A DNA stretch of 64,000 nucleotides from assembly GCF_041296385.1 (NCBI RefSeq), contig NW_027184085.1, positions 1 through 64,000 of the forward strand. Direction: 5' to 3'. The translations under genes and the position numbers were made by a program. The DNA comes from Aphelocoma coerulescens (Eukaryota; Chordata; Aves; Passeriformes; Corvidae). Every line of letters starts with the position of its first letter. Positions within the stretch are counted from its first letter, which is position 1. The notes beneath the pieces are model-generated. The model had not been told where the DNA came from and did no database searches. It saw nothing but the letters and a program-made list of their open reading frames with translations. Positions 30,604-45,600 of this stretch are shown piece by piece.

Positions 30604-33600
30604 CTAAGAACAAAGACAAAGAACAATCCTGTAACACAGCCACCATTTATGTTCGCCCTGCAAAGACAAACAGTGACCGACCTTCAGGTGGGAACCCCCT
30701 CACCCGGCATGGGGCGCTCTGCCACGGATTTAATCCGTCTGCATCTGCAAGAAAGTGATGACAAAAGTCAAAGGGCTGCATGAGAACTTCACAGCTCCAG
30801 CCATCTTGTGACAATCTAGAAATATCAACTACAGGACAAACTGCACCCTACATTACAAATTTCAAGTCCCCAAGCCTTGTTCTATTACACCTATATGCCA
30901 GGGTATGCAGCAGGGCAGAGCAGCTCTGGGCCAAACCCATGCAGGCACCCATGACAGAGGAGATGACAAACGAGAGGATACAACAAGGAGAGAGAACTCA
31001 GGGTGGAAAGCATGACTGCAAGCACATCAAAGGGCTAAGGCAAAAGACCTGTGACACAAGACGCCCAAAACACATGGCATGCACTACAGACAAGTGACAC
31101 AACATGCACTCGGATTGCTCTGCCCTGCGCACCTCAGCATTGTCATCAAATGTGAGACTTTCACTTTATGCGGGCTAAGGCGTCCCTTCTTGGGTATCCC
31201 CATCTCCAAAGCTGACGCAAAAATCCCTCCCGGCGAGGCCCGACTCGATACTCCGCTTTCATCCCCTTGACTTATCTCTCCGACGTCCTGAGATGTGAAT
31301 GCACCTGGGACGCAAAAGAAGACCGCCTCACCATCCTGGAAGTTCCTACCATCGCCGGGCTTTTGTCTTTTAGACGGCTACAATAAAGAAAACCAAACAT
31401 CAGTACAGGAACTTCGTGGCACATTGGCCAAGCCCCCAACAGTTCCACTACTCACTGTCTCCTAAGAAGGCCGGGGTCCTTGGGCCCCACGCTTTGGCCG
31501 CGCCCCGAGGCCGATACCGTCATCACAGGGTATACCTGAGTTAAGAGGAGAGGAGGTGATGCGGGACTGCGGAAACTTGAGCGGACCCTCGCCCCCCCGC
31601 CCCCCCACCCCGACTTGCCGCAACTCCTCGGCCGTCGCCAAAGGCTACCGGGATGGTACCTTCGCATGGAAAAGGTAAAGGCTTCATCGCAGAGTCCCGT
31701 GATACTTGCAGAGGACTCAGTAGGGCGGCAAGACAAGTCTGTCAGCCAGTCAGCGAGGAGTTTGGTGTAATACAAGGGGACTACCTGAAAACACACAAAT
31801 GACAATGGATGCTTAGAGCTGTACCAGAACTTGGCACCCAAGAAATAACAAGTGGTTCTTTCCACCAGTGACTTCTTACCTCATTCACTTGACCTTGACT
31901 GCTGAGATCTGGCTTTACCTCCTAAGAACAAAGACAAAGAACAAGCCTATAACACAGCCACCATTTATGTTTGCCCTGCAAAGACAAACAGTGACCGACC
32001 TTCATGTGGGAACCCCCTCACACGGTATGGGGCGCTCTGCCGCAGATTTAATCCGTCTGCATCTGCAAGAAAGTGATGACAAAAGTCAAAGAGCTGCATG
32101 AGAACTTCACAGCTCCAGCGATCCTGTATGAGTCTAGGAATACCATCCTGAGACCAAGCTACAACCTACACCACAAATTCCACATCCCCAGGCCTTGTCC
32201 TATTACACCCATACTCCACAGTATGCTGCAGGGCAGAGCAGCTCTGGGCCAAACCCACTCAGGCACCCGTGACACAGAAGATGACAAACAAGGGGACACA
32301 ACAAGGAGAGAAAACTCTAGGCTAGATGATCACAAGGACCGAGCAAATAAGGAATGAGATGACCACGGCGAGACCGATGGTGAGCCAACAAGGCTACAAG
32401 AACCCTGGCAGAGGAGGATGATAACAGAAGGGCTTATTCCAAGAACCGCAAAGATGGATGCCCGAGAATTGGACGGGTGGAATCCTCTAGCTAGCTTCAC
32501 ATTCTTACAAGCCTTCATCCTCTATAATGGATCATTGCAGTGCACAGCTGACAATGCAGCTCAGAACAAGACCTGAAAAGACACCCGACTCAACGTCGCT
32601 GAAGAGAGACGTGATCCTGATGCACCAACAAGCTCACGAGTCAAAGGATCAATGGTATCGGCACCACACTGAGGAACACCAAGAACAGAGACGCTAAGAA
32701 CAATGCCCAGCATTTGCGATAAGCATCTCAAAGGGCTAAGGCAAAAGACCTGTGACATGAGATGCACAAAAGACAGAACGCACAATAGACAGGTGACATG
32801 TACCAGGCCTGCTCTGCCCTGCGCACCTCGGCACTGTGATCAAAAGCAAGGCTTAAGCTTTATGGGGCCTAAGGGGCCCCTTCTTGGGTATCCCCACCTC
32901 CAAATCTGACTCAAAAATACCTCCTGGTGAGGCCCAACTCAACACCCCGCTTTCACCCCTACTGTGGGTCACAGGTCTCAACTTATCTCTTGGATGTCTG
33001 GGGATGTCAATCTGCCTCGGGTGCAAAAGAAGGCTGCATCACCATGCGGGAAGGTCGTGCCTTCACCGGGCTGGTTCTCTCTTAGTCAGCTACAATAAAG
33101 AAAACCAGACAAACATCAGTGCATGAACTTAGTGGCACCTCAGCCAAAACCTGTCAATTCTGCCACTCACCGTCTCCTAAAAAGGCTGGCCTCCTCAGGC
33201 CGCACGCTTTGGCCACGCTCTGAGGGCAACGCCATCGTCATCGTCACAGAGTATACCTGGGTTAAGAGGAGACGAGGTGATGCGGCACTGCCGAAACTTG
33301 AGTGGGCCCTCGCTCCTCCCTCCCTCCGCAACTCACTGCGACTACCCGGCCGTTGCCGAAGGCAACCTGGACGGCACGTTCAAATGGAAAAGGTAAAGGC
33401 TTTGTCAAGGAGTCCTGTAATACTTCCGGCGGGCTAACGACAGCGGCGAGCCAGGTCCATCAGCCAGTTGGCAAGGAGTTTCACCATAATACATGGGGAC
33501 TGCCTAAAGCACACAAATGATAATGGATGCTTAAAGCTTAGAGTGACAGAACTTGGCATCGAAACAATAACAACCGGTTCAGTACACCGGTCACCACTTA

Positions 33601-33839
33601 CCTCACTAACTTGACTTTGACTGCTGAGATCTGGCATTACCTCCTAAAAACAAAGACAAAGAACAATGCTGTAACACAGCCACCAACTACACTTGCCCCG
33701 CAAACAAACGGTGACTGACCTTCCTGCAGGAAACCCCCTCACCTGGTATGGGGCGCTCTGCCACAGATTTAATCTGCCTGCATCTGCAAGAAAGTGATGA
33801 CAAAAGTCAAAGGGCTGCATGAGAGCTTCACAGCTCCAG

Positions 33840-36800
33840 GCATCTTCTGACAATCTAGAAATATCATCTAGAGGACAAACTGCACCCTACATTACAAATT
33901 TAAAGGCCTTGGGCCTTGTTCTATTACATTGATATGCCAGCGTATGCAGCAGGGCAGAGCAGCTCTGGGCCATTCCATGCAGGCACCCGTGACACAGGAG
34001 ACGACAATCAAGGGGATGCAACAAAGAGAGAACTCTCGGCGAAAAGCATGACTGCAAGCACATCAAAGGGCTAAGGCAAAAGACCTGTGACACAAGATGC
34101 CCAAAAGACACGGCATGCACAATAGACAAGTGACGCAACATGCACTGCGATTGCTCTGCCCTGCGCACCTCAGCATTGCGATCAAATGTGAGGCTTTCCC
34201 ATTATGTGGGCTAAGGGGCCCCTTCTTGGATATCCCCATCTCCAAAGCTGACTCAAAACTCCCTCCCAGCAAGCCCCGACCCGACACCCTGCTTTCATTC
34301 CCTCCGTGGGTCATATCCCTCAACTTATCTCTCAGACGTCTGGGGATGTGAATCTTTCTGGGGCGCAAAAAAGGCCGCCTCTCGCTGTCCCAGAAGCTGC
34401 TGCCATTGCCAGGCTGCTTTCTCTCAGTTAGCTACAATAAAGACAACCAAACATCAGTATATGAGCTACATGGCATGTCAGCCAAAACCCAACAATTCCA
34501 CTACTCACTGTCTACTAAGAGAGCCCGGGTCCTCAGGCCGCGCTCCAAGGCCGACGCCATCATGGCAGTGTATACCGGGGTTGAGTGGAGACGAGGTATA
34601 CAGCATTGCTGAAACTTGAGTGGACCCTCGTTCCTCCTCCCTCCCTGACATGCTGCAACTCATCGGCCATTGCTGAAGGCTACCAAGACGGTACCTTCAC
34701 ATGGAAAATGTAAAGGCTTCATCGCAGAGTCCCATGATACTTGCAGAGGACTCATGAGGGCAGCAAGCCAGGTCCCTCAACCAGTCGGTGAGGGGTTTCA
34801 GTGTAATACAAGGGGACCGCCTGAAACACACAAATGACAATGGATGCTTAGAGCTGTACCAGAACTTGGCACCCAAGAAATAACAAGTGGTTCTTTCCAC
34901 CAGTGACTTCTTACCTCGTTCACTTGACCTTGACTGCTGAGATCTAGCTTCACCGCCTAAGAACAAAGAAAGAATAATGCTGTAACACAGCCACCATTTA
35001 TGCTTGCCCTGCAAAGACAAACAGTGACCGACCTTCCTGCGGGAACCCCCTCACCCAGTATGGGGCGCTCTGCCATGGATTTAATCCGTCTGCATCTGCA
35101 AGAAAGCGAAGACAAAAGTCAAAGAGCTGCATGAGAACTTCACAGCTCCAGCCATCCTGTATGAGTCTAGGAATACCATCTTGAGGCCAAGCTACAACCT
35201 ACACCACAAATTCCACATCCCCAGGCCTTGTCCTATTACACCCATACTCCACAGTATGCTGCAGGGCAGAGCAGCTCTGGGCCAAACCCACTCAGGCACC
35301 CGTGACACAGAAGATGACAAACAAGGGGACACAACAAGGAGAGAGAACTCTGGGCTAGACAATCACAAGGACCGAGCAAATGAGAAATGAGATGACCGCG
35401 GCGAGACCGACGGTGAGCCAACGAGGCTGCAAGAACCCTGGCAGAAGAGGATGATAACAGAAGGGCTTATTCCAAGAACCGCAAAGATGGATGCCCAAGA
35501 ATTTGACGGGTGGAATCCTCTAGCTAGCTTCACATTCTTAAAAGTCCTCATCCTCTATAATGGATCATTGCAGTGCACAGCTGTCGATGCAGCTCAGAAC
35601 AAGACCTGAAAAGACACCCGACTCAACGACACTGAAGAGAGACGTGGTTTTGATGCACCTCCAAGCTCACGAGTCAAAGGATCAATGGTATCGGCAACGC
35701 ACTGAGGAACACCAAGAACAGAGATGCTAAGAATAATGCCCAGCATTTGCAATAAGCATCTCAAAGGGCTAAGGCAAAAGACCTGTGACACAAGAGGCAC
35801 AAAAGACAGAGAACGCACAATAGACGTGTGACGTGTACCAGGCCTGCTCCGCCCTGCGCACCTCGGCACTGTAGTCAAAAGCAAGACTTAAGCTTTCTGG
35901 GGCCTAAGGGGTCCCTTCTTGGGTATCCCCACCTCCAAATCTGACTCAAAAATATCTCCCGGTGAGTCCCAACTCAACACCCAGCTTTCACTCCCTCTGT
36001 GGGACACAGGTCTCGACTTATCGCTTGGATGTCTGAGGATGTCAATCTGCCTCGGGTGCAAAAGAAGGCCACCTCACCATGCAGGAAGCTCATGCCTTCA
36101 TCGGGCTGGTTATCTCTTGGCAAACTACAATAAACAAAACGAAACAGACATCAGTGCATGAACTTAGCGGCACCTCAGCCAAAACCTGTCAATTCTGCCA
36201 CTCACCATCTCCTAAAAAGGCTGGGGTCCTCGGGCTGCACGCTTTGGCCAAGCTCCGAGGCCAATGCCATCGCCATTGTCACAGGGTATACTGGGGTTAA
36301 GAGGAGACAAGGTGATGCAACACTGCCGAAACTTGAGGGGGTCCTCAATCCTCCCTCCCTCCACAACTCACTGCAACTACTTGGCCGCTGCCGAAGGCTT
36401 CCCAGACGGTGCCTTCACATGGAGAAGGTAAAGGCTTCGTTGCGGAGTCCCGTAATGCTTCTGGAGGGCTCACCAGGGCAGCAAGCTGGGTCTGTCGGCC
36501 GGTCAGCGAGAGGTTTTGATGTAATACAAGCAGAACATCTAAAACACACAAATGACAATGGATGCTTAGAGCTGTACCAGAACTTGGCACCCAAGGCATA
36601 ACAAGTGGTTCTTTCCACCAGTGACTTCTTACCTCGTTCACTTGACCTTGACTGCTGAGATCTGGCTTTACCTCCTAAGAACAAAGACAAAGAACAATGC
36701 TGTAACACAGAAACCATTTACACTTGCTCTGCAAACACAAAAGGTGACGGACCTTAATGCAGGAACCCCCTCACCTGGTATGGGGCGCTCTGCCACGGAT

Positions 36801-37900
36801 TTAATCTGCCTGCATCTGCAAGAAAGTGATGACAAAAGTCAAAGTGCTGCATGAGAACTTCACAGCTCCAGCCATCTTGTGACAATCTAGGCATATTATC
36901 TAGAGGCAAAAATACACCCTACATTACAGATTTAAAGGCCTTGGGCCTTGTTCTATTACACCTATATGCCAGGGTATGCAGCAGGGCAGAGCAGCTCTGG
37001 GCCAAACCCATGCAGGCACCCGTGACACAGGAGATGACAAACAAGGGGATGCAACGAGGAGAGAGAACTCTCAGCAGAAAGCATGACTGCAAGCACATTA
37101 AAGGGCTGAGGCAAAAGACCTGTGACAAGATGCCCAAAAGACACAGCATGCACAATAGACAAGTGACACATCATGCACTCAGGTTGCTCTGCCCTGCGCA
37201 CCTCAGCATTGCGATCAAGTGTGAGACTTTTCCATTATGTGGGCTAAGGCACCCCTTCTTGGGTATCCCCATCTCCAAAGATGACTCAAAACTCCCTCCC
37301 AGAGAGCCCTGACCCAACGCCCCGCTTTCATTCCCTCCCTGGGTCGCAGCCCCTCAACTTATCTCTCAGACGTCTGGGAATGTGAATCTTCCTGGGGCGC
37401 AAAAGAAGGCCACCTCTCTCTGTCCCAGAAGCTGCTGCCATTGCCAGGCTGTTGTCTCTCAGTCAGCTACAATAAAGACAACCGAACATCAGTACACGAG
37501 CTTAGTGGCATGTCAGCCAAAACCCAACAGTTCCACTACTCACCGTCTTCTAAGAGGGCCCGGGTCCTTGGCCGCACGCTCTGGCCGCGCTCCAAGGCCA
37601 ATGCCATCATAGCATGGTATGCCTGGGTTGAGTGGAAACGAGTAGTTGCAGCATTGCTGAAACTTGAGTGGACGCTCACTCCTCCTCCCTCCGTCCCTGA
37701 TTTGCCGCAACTCCTTGGCCGTTGCCGAAGGCTACCCAGATGGTACCTTCACATGGAAAAGGTAAAGGCTTCGTTGCAGAGTCCCCTGATACGTGCAGAG
37801 GACTCACGAGGGCGGCAAGACGGGTCCGTCGGCCGGTTGGTGAGGAGTTTCAGCGTAACACAAGGGGAGCGCCTGAAACACACAAATGACAATGGATGCT
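33840..37900. repeat. Block repeated at 46957-51020 (offset about 13.12 kb)
   Basis: Landmarks at 34097, 34697, 35181, 36158 and 36851 reappear at 47214, 47815, about 48299, 49276 and 49969, a constant offset of 13116-13118 bp. The S-L-S order is kept in both blocks. Similarity fades toward 37.9/51.0 kb. Confidence 0.8.
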
Positions 37901-40156
37901 TAGAGCTGTACCAGAACTTGGCACCCAAGGAATACCAAGTGGTTCTTTCCACCAGTGACTTCTTACCTTGTTCACTTGACTTTGACTGCTGACATGTGGC
38001 TTTACCTCCTAAGAACAAAGACAAAGAACAATGCTGTAACACAGCCACCAGTTACACTTGCCCTGCAAAGACAAACAGTGACCGACCTTCCTGTAGGAAC
38101 CCCCTCACACGGTATGGGGCGCTCTGCCACAGATTTAATCCGTCTGCATCTGCAAAAAAGTGATGACAAAAGTCAAAGTGCTGCATGAGAACTTCACAGC
38201 TCCAGCCATCTTGTGTCAATCTAGGACTATCATCTAGAGGCCAAACTACACCCTACATTACAAATCACAAGTCCCTTGGCCTTGCCCTATTACACCTATA
38301 TGCCAGACCATGCAGCAGGGCAGAGCAGCTCTGGGCCAAACCCACTCAGGCACCCGTGACACAGAAGATGACAAACAAGGGGACACAACAAGGAGGGAAA
38401 ACTCTGGGCTAGATGATCACAAGGACCAAGCAAATGAGCAATGAGATGACGGCAGCGAGACCGACGGTGAGCCAACGAGGCTGCAAGAACCCTGGCAGAA
38501 GATGATGATAAGAGAAGGACATATTCCATGAACCGCAAAGATGGATGCCCAAGAACTGGACGGGTGGAATCCTCGAGCTAGCTTCACATAGCCTTCATCC
38601 TCTCTAATGGATCATTGCAGTGCACAGCTGACAATGCAGCTCAGAACAAGACCTGAAAAGACACTCGACTCAACATCGTTGAAGAGAGACGTGATCCTGA
38701 CGCACCTCCAAGATCACGAGTCAAAGGATCAATGGTATCGGCACCACACTGAGGAACACCAAGAACAGAGATGCTAAGAATAATGCCCAGCGTTTGCGAT
38801 AAGCATCTCAAAGGGCTAAGGCAAAAGACCTGTGACACAAGATGCACAAAAGACAGAGAACGCACAATAGACAGGTGACATGTACCAGGACTGCTCTGCC
38901 CTGCGCACCTCGGCACTGTGATCAAAAGCAAGGCTTAAGCTTTATGAGGCCTAAGGGGTCCCTTCTTGGGTATCCCCACCTCCAAGTCTGACTCAAAAAT
39001 ACCTCCTGGTGAGGCCCAACTCAACACCCCGCTTTCACCCCTACTGTGGGTCACAGGTCTCAACTTATCTCTTGGATGTCTGGGGATGTCAATCTGCCTC
39101 GGGTGCAAAAGAAGGCTGCATCACCATGCGGGAAGCTCGTGCCTTCACCGGGCTGGTTATCTCTTAGTCAGCTACAATAAAGAAAACCAGACAAACATCA
39201 GTGCATGAACTTAGTGGCACCTCAGCCAAAACCTGTCAATTCTGCCACTCACCGTCTCCTAAAAAGGCTGGCCTCCTCAGGCCGCACGCTTTGGCCACGC
39301 TCTGAGGGCAACGCCATCGTCATCGTCACAGAGTATACCTGGGTTAAGAGGAGACGAGGTGATGCGGCATTGCCGAAACTTGAGTGGGCCCTCGCTCCTC
39401 CCTCCCTCCGCAACTCACTGCAACTACTCGGCCGTTGCCGAAGGCAACCTGGACGGCACGTTCAAATGGAAAAGGTAAAGGCTTTGTCAAGGAGTCCTGT
39501 AATACTTCCGGCGGGCTAACGACAGCGGCGAGCCAGGTCCATCAGCCAGTTGGCAAGGAGTTTCACCTTAATACATGGGGACTGCCTAAAGCACACAAAT
39601 GATAATGGATGCTTAAAGCTTAGAGTGACAGAACTTGGCTTCGAAAGAATAACAACCGGTTCAGTACACCGGTCACCACTTACCTCACTAACTTGACTTT
39701 GACTGTTGAGATCTGGCTTTACCTCCTAAAAACAAAGACAAAGAACGATGCTGTAACACAGCCACCAATTACACTTGCCCCACAAACAAACGGTGACTGA
39801 CCTTCCTGCAGGAAACCCCCTCACCTGGTATGGGGCGCTCTGCCACAGATTTAATCTGTCTGCATCTGCAAGAAAGTGATGACAAAAGTCAAAGGGCTGC
39901 ATGAGAACTTCACAGCTCCAGCCATCTTGTGACAACCTAGGAATATCATCTAGAGGCCAAACTACACCATACATAACGGATTTGAAGGCCTTGGGCCTTG
40001 TTCCATTACATCGATATGCCAGGGTATGCAGCAGGGCAGAGCAGCTCTGGGCCAAACCCACTCAGGCACCCGTGACACAGGAGACGACAAAAGAGGGGAT
40101 GCAATGAGGAGAGAGAACTCTCAGCAAAAAGCACGACTGCAAGCACATCAAAGGGC

Positions 40157-42608
40157 TATGGCAAAAGACCTGTGACACAAGATGCCCAAAAGACACGGCA
40201 TGCACAATAGACAAGTGACGCAACATGCACTGCGATTGCTCTGCCCTGCGCACCTCAGCATTGCGATCAAATGTGAGGCTTTCCCATTATGCGGGCTAAG
40301 GGGCCCCTTCTTGGACATCCCCATCTCCAAAGCTGACTCAAAACTCCCTCCCCGAGAGACCCAGCCCGACACGCCGCTTTCATTCCCTCCGTGGGTCATA
40401 TCCCTCAACTTATCTCTCGGACATCTGGGGATGTGAATCTTCCTGGGGCGCAAAAGAAGGCGGCCTCTCGCCGGCCCAGAAGCTGCTGCCATTGCCAGGC
40501 TGTTGTCTCTCAGTCAGCTACAATAAAGACAACCAAACATCAGTATATGAGCTTAGTGGCATGTCAGCCAAAACCCAACAATTCCACTACTCACCGTCCA
40601 CTAAGAGAGCCCGGGTCCTCAGGCCGCATGCTCTGGCCGCGCTCCAAGGCCGACGCCATCATCGCAGGGTACACCTGGGTTGAGTGGAGACGAGGTTATG
40701 CAGCATTGCTGAAACTTGAGTGGACCCTTGTTCCTCCTCCCTCCCCGACATGCTGCAACTCCTCGGCCGTTGCTGAAGGCTACCCAGACGGTACCTTCGC
40801 ATGGAAAATGTAAAGGCTTCATCGCAGAGTCCCATGATACTTGCAGAGGACTCATGAGGGCAGCAAGCCAGGTCCATCAGCCAGTTGGTGAGGGGTTTCA
40901 GTGTAATACAAGGGGACCGCCTGAAACACACAAATGACAGTGGATGCTTAGAGCTGTACCAGAACTTGGCACCCAAGGAATACCAAGTGGTTCTTTCCAC
41001 CAGTGACTTCTTACCTCATTCACTTGACCTTGACTGCCGAGATCTGGCTTTACCTCCTAAGAACAAAGACAAAGAACAATGCTGTAACAAAGCCACCAGC
41101 TACACTTGCTGAGGAAACACAAACAGTGACTGACCTTCCTGGGGGAACCCCCTCACCCGGTATAGGGCGCTCTGGCACGGATTTAATCCGTCTGCATCTG
41201 CAAGAAAGTGATGACAAAAGTCAAAGGGCTGCATGAGAACTTCACAGCTCCAGCCATCTTCTGACAATCTAGAAATATCATCTAGAGGACAAACTGCACC
41301 CTACATTACAAATTTCAAGTCCCCAAGCCTTGTTCTATTACACCGATATGCCAGGGTATGCTGCAGGGCAGAGCAGCTCTGGGCCAAACCCACGCAGGCA
41401 CCCATGACAGAGGAGATGACAAACGAGAGGATACAACAAGGAGAGAGAACTCAGGGTGGAAAGCATGACTGCAAGCACATCAAAGGGCTAAGGCAAAAGA
41501 CCTGTGACACAAGATGCCCAAAAGACACGGCATGCACAATAGACAAGTGACGCAACATGCACTGCGATTGCTCTGCCCTGCGCACCTCAGCATTGCGATC
41601 AAATGTGAGGCTTTCCCATTATGCGGGCTAAGGGGCCCCTTCTTGGACATCCCCATCTCCAAAGCTGACTCAAAACTCCCTCCCCGAGAGACCCAGCCCG
41701 ACACGCCGCTTTCATTCCCTCCGTGGGTCATATCCCTCAACTTATCTCTCGGACATCTGGGGATGTGAATCTTCCTGGGGCGCAAAAGAAGGCGGCCTCT
41801 CGCCGGCCCAGAAGCTCCTGCCATTGCCAGGCTGTTGTCTCTCAGTCAGCTACAATAAAGACAACCAAACATCAGTATATGAGCTTAGTGGCATGTCAGC
41901 CAAAACCCAACAATTCCACTACTCACCGTCCACTAAGAGAGCCCGGGTCCTCAGGCCGCATGCTCTGGCCGCGCTCCAAGGCCGACGCCATCATCGCAGG
42001 GTACACCTGGGTTGAGTGGAGACGAGGTTATGCAGCATTGCTGAAACTTGAGTGGACCCTTGTTCCTCCTCCCTCCCCGACATGCTGCAACTCCTCGGCC
42101 GTTGCTGAAGGCTACCCAGACGGTACCTTCGCATGGAAAATGTAAAGGCTTCATCGCAGAGTCCCATGATACTTGCAGAGGACTCATGAGGGCAGCAAGC
42201 CAGGTCCATCAGCCAGTTGGTGAGGGGTTTCAGTGTAATACAAGGGGACCGCCTGAAACACACAAATGACAGTGGATGCTTAGAGCTGTACCAGAACTTG
42301 GCACCCAAGGAATACCAAGTGGTTCTTTCCACCAGTGACTTCTTACCTCATTCACTTGACCTTGACTGCCGAGATCTGGCTTTACCTCCTAAGAACAAAG
42401 ACAAAGAACAAGGCTGTAACAAAGCCACCAGCTACACTTGCTGAGGAAACACAAACAGTGACTGACCTTCCTGGGGGAACCCCCTCACCCGGTATAGGGC
42501 GCTCTGGCACGGATTTAATCCGTCTGCATCTGCAAGAAAGTGATGACAAAAGTCAAAGGGCTGCATGAGAACTTCACAGCTCCAGCCATCTTCTGACAAT
42601 CTAGAAAT
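40157..42608. repeat. Near-identical adjacent units (offset 1332 bp)
   Basis: The stretch 40157-41276 matches 41489-42608 with only two differences that I could see (40491 region and 41084 region), and divergence rises sharply on both sides. This is the signature of a very recent unequal exchange. Confidence 0.88.
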
Positions 42609-45600
42609 ATCAACTACAGGACAAACTGCACCCTACATTACAAATTTCAAGTCCCCAAGCCTTGTTCTATTACACCGATATGCCAGGGTATGCTGCAGGG
42701 CAGAGCAGCTCTGGGCCAAACCCATGCAGGCACCCATGACAGAGGAGATGACAAACGAGAGGATACAACAAGGAGAGAGAACTCAGGGTGGAAAGCATGA
42801 CTGCAAGCACATCAAAGGGCTAAGGCAAAAGACCTGTGACACAGGACACCCAAAAGACATGGCATGCACTATAGACAAGTGACACAACATGCACTGCGAT
42901 TGCTCTGCCCTGCGCACCTCAGCATTGTCATCAAATGTGAGACTTTCACTTTATGCGGGCTAAGGCGTCCCTTCTTGGGTTTCCCCATCTCCAAAGCTGA
43001 CGCAAAAATCCCTCCCAGCGAGGCCCGACTCAATACTCCGATTTCATCCCCTTGACTTATCTCTCCGACGTCCTGAGATGTGAATCCACCTGGGACGCAA
43101 AAGAAGACCGCCTCACCATCCCGGAAGCTCCTACCATCGCCGGGCTTTTGTCTTTTAGACGGCTACAATAAAGAAAACCAAACATCAGTACAGGAACTTC
43201 GTGGCACATTGGCCAAGCCCCCAACAGTTCCACTACTCACCGTCTCCTAAGAAGGCCGGGGAAGTCGGACCACACGCTTTGGCCACGCCCCGAGGCCGAT
43301 ACCATCACCGCAGGGTATACCTGACTTAAGAGGAGAGGAGGTGATGCGGGACTGCTGAAACTTGAGCGGACCCTCGCTCCCCCACCCTCCCTCCCCGACA
43401 CGCCGCAACTCCTCGGCCGTCGCCAAAGGCTACCGGGACGGTACCTTCACATGGAAAAGGTAAAGGCTTCATCGCAGAGTCCCATGATACTTGCGGAGGA
43501 CTCATGAGGGCGGCAAGACAAGCCTGTCAGCCAGGCGGCGAGGAGTTCGCTGTAATACAAGGGGACTACCTGAAACACACAAATGATAATGGATGCTTAG
43601 AGCTGTACCAGAACTTGGCACCCAAGGCATAACAAGTGGTTCTTCCCACCAGTGACTACTTACCTCATTCACTTGACCTTGACTGCTAAGATCTGGCTTT
43701 ACCGCCTAAGAACAAAGACAAAGAACAATCCTGTAACACAGCCACCATTTAAGTTTGCCCTGCAAAGACAAACGGTGACCAACCTTCAGGTGGGAACCCC
43801 CTCACACGGTATGGGGTGCTCTGCCGCAGATTTAATCCGTCTGCATCTGCAAGAAAGTGATGACAAAAGTCAAAGAGCTGCATTAGAACTTCACAGCTCC
43901 AGCCATCCTGTATGAGTCTAGGAATACTATCTTGAGGCCAAACTACAACCTACACCACAAATTCCACAGCCCCAGGCCTTGTCCTATTACATCCATACTC
44001 CACAGTATGCTGCAGGGCAGAGCAGCTCTGGGCCAAACCCACTCAGGCACCCGTGACACAGAAGATGACAAACAAGGGGACATAACAAGGAGAGAAAACT
44101 CTAGGCTAGATTATCACAAGGACCGGGCAAATGAGAAGTGAGATGACCGCGGCGAGACCGACGGTGAGCCAACAAGGCTGCAAGAACCCTGGCAGAGGAG
44201 GATGATAACAGAAGGGCTTAGTCCAAGAACCGCAAAGATGGATGCCCGAGAATTGGACGGGTGGAATCCTCCAGCTATCTTCACATTCTTACAAGCCTTC
44301 ATCCTCTATAATGGATCATTGCAGGGCACAGCTGACAATGCAGCTCAGAACAAGACCTGAAAAGACACCCGACTCAACCTCGCTGAAGAGAGACATGATC
44401 CTGATGCACCTCCAAGCTCACGAGTCAAATGATCAATGGTATCGGCACCACACTGAGGAGCACCAAGAACAGAGATGCTAAGAATAATGCCCAGCCTTTG
44501 CGATAAGCATCTCAAAGGGCTAAGGCAAAAGACCTGTGACACGAGATGCACAAAAGACAGAGAACGCACAATAGACAGGTGACATGTACCAGGCCTGCTC
44601 TGCCCTGCGCACCTCGGCACTGTGATCAAAAGCAAGACTTAAGCTTTATGGGGCCTAAGGGGCCCCTTCTTGGGTATCCCCACCTCCAAATCTGACTCAA
44701 AAATACCTCCTGGTGAGGCCCAACTCAACACCCCGCTTTCACCCCTACTGTGGGTCACAGGTCTCAACTTATCTCTTGGATGTCTGGGGATGTCAATCTG
44801 CCTCGGGTGCAAAAGAAGGCTGCATCACCATGCGGGAAGCTCGTGCCTTCACCGGGCTCGTTCGCTCTTAGTCAGCTACAATAAAGAAAACCAGACAAAC
44901 ATCAGTGCATGAACTTAGTGGCACCTCAGCCAAAACCTGTCAATTCTGCCACTCACCGTCTCCTAAAAAGGCTGGCCTCCTCAGGCCGCACGCTTTGGCC
45001 ACGCTCTGAGGCCAACGCCATCGTCATCGTCACAGAGTATACCTGGGTTAAGAGGAGACGAGGTGATGCGGCATTGCCGAAACTTGAGTGGGCCCTCGCT
45101 CCTCCTTCCCTCCGCAACTCACTGCAACTACCCGGCCGTTGCCGAAGGCAACCTGGACGGCACGTTCAAATGGAAAAGGTAAAGGCTTCGTCACAGAGTC
45201 CTGTAATACTTCCGGTGGGCTAATGACAGCGGCGAGCCAGGTCCATCAGCCAGTTGGCAAGGAGTTTCACCATAATACATGGGGACTGCCTAAGCACACA
45301 AATGACAATGGATGCTTAAAGCTTAGAGTGACAGAACTTGGCTTCGAAACAATAACAACCAGTTCAGTACACCGGTCACCACTTACCTCACTAACTCGAC
45401 TTTGACTGCTGAGATCTGGCTTTACCTCCTAAAAACAAAGACAAAGAACGATGCTGTAACACAGCCACCAATTACACGTGCCCCGCAAACAAACGGTGAC
45501 TGACCTTCCGGCAGGAAACCCCCTCACCTGGTATGGGGCGCTCTGCCACGGATTTAATCTGTCTGCACCTGCAAGAAAGTGATGACAAAAGTCAAAGGGC

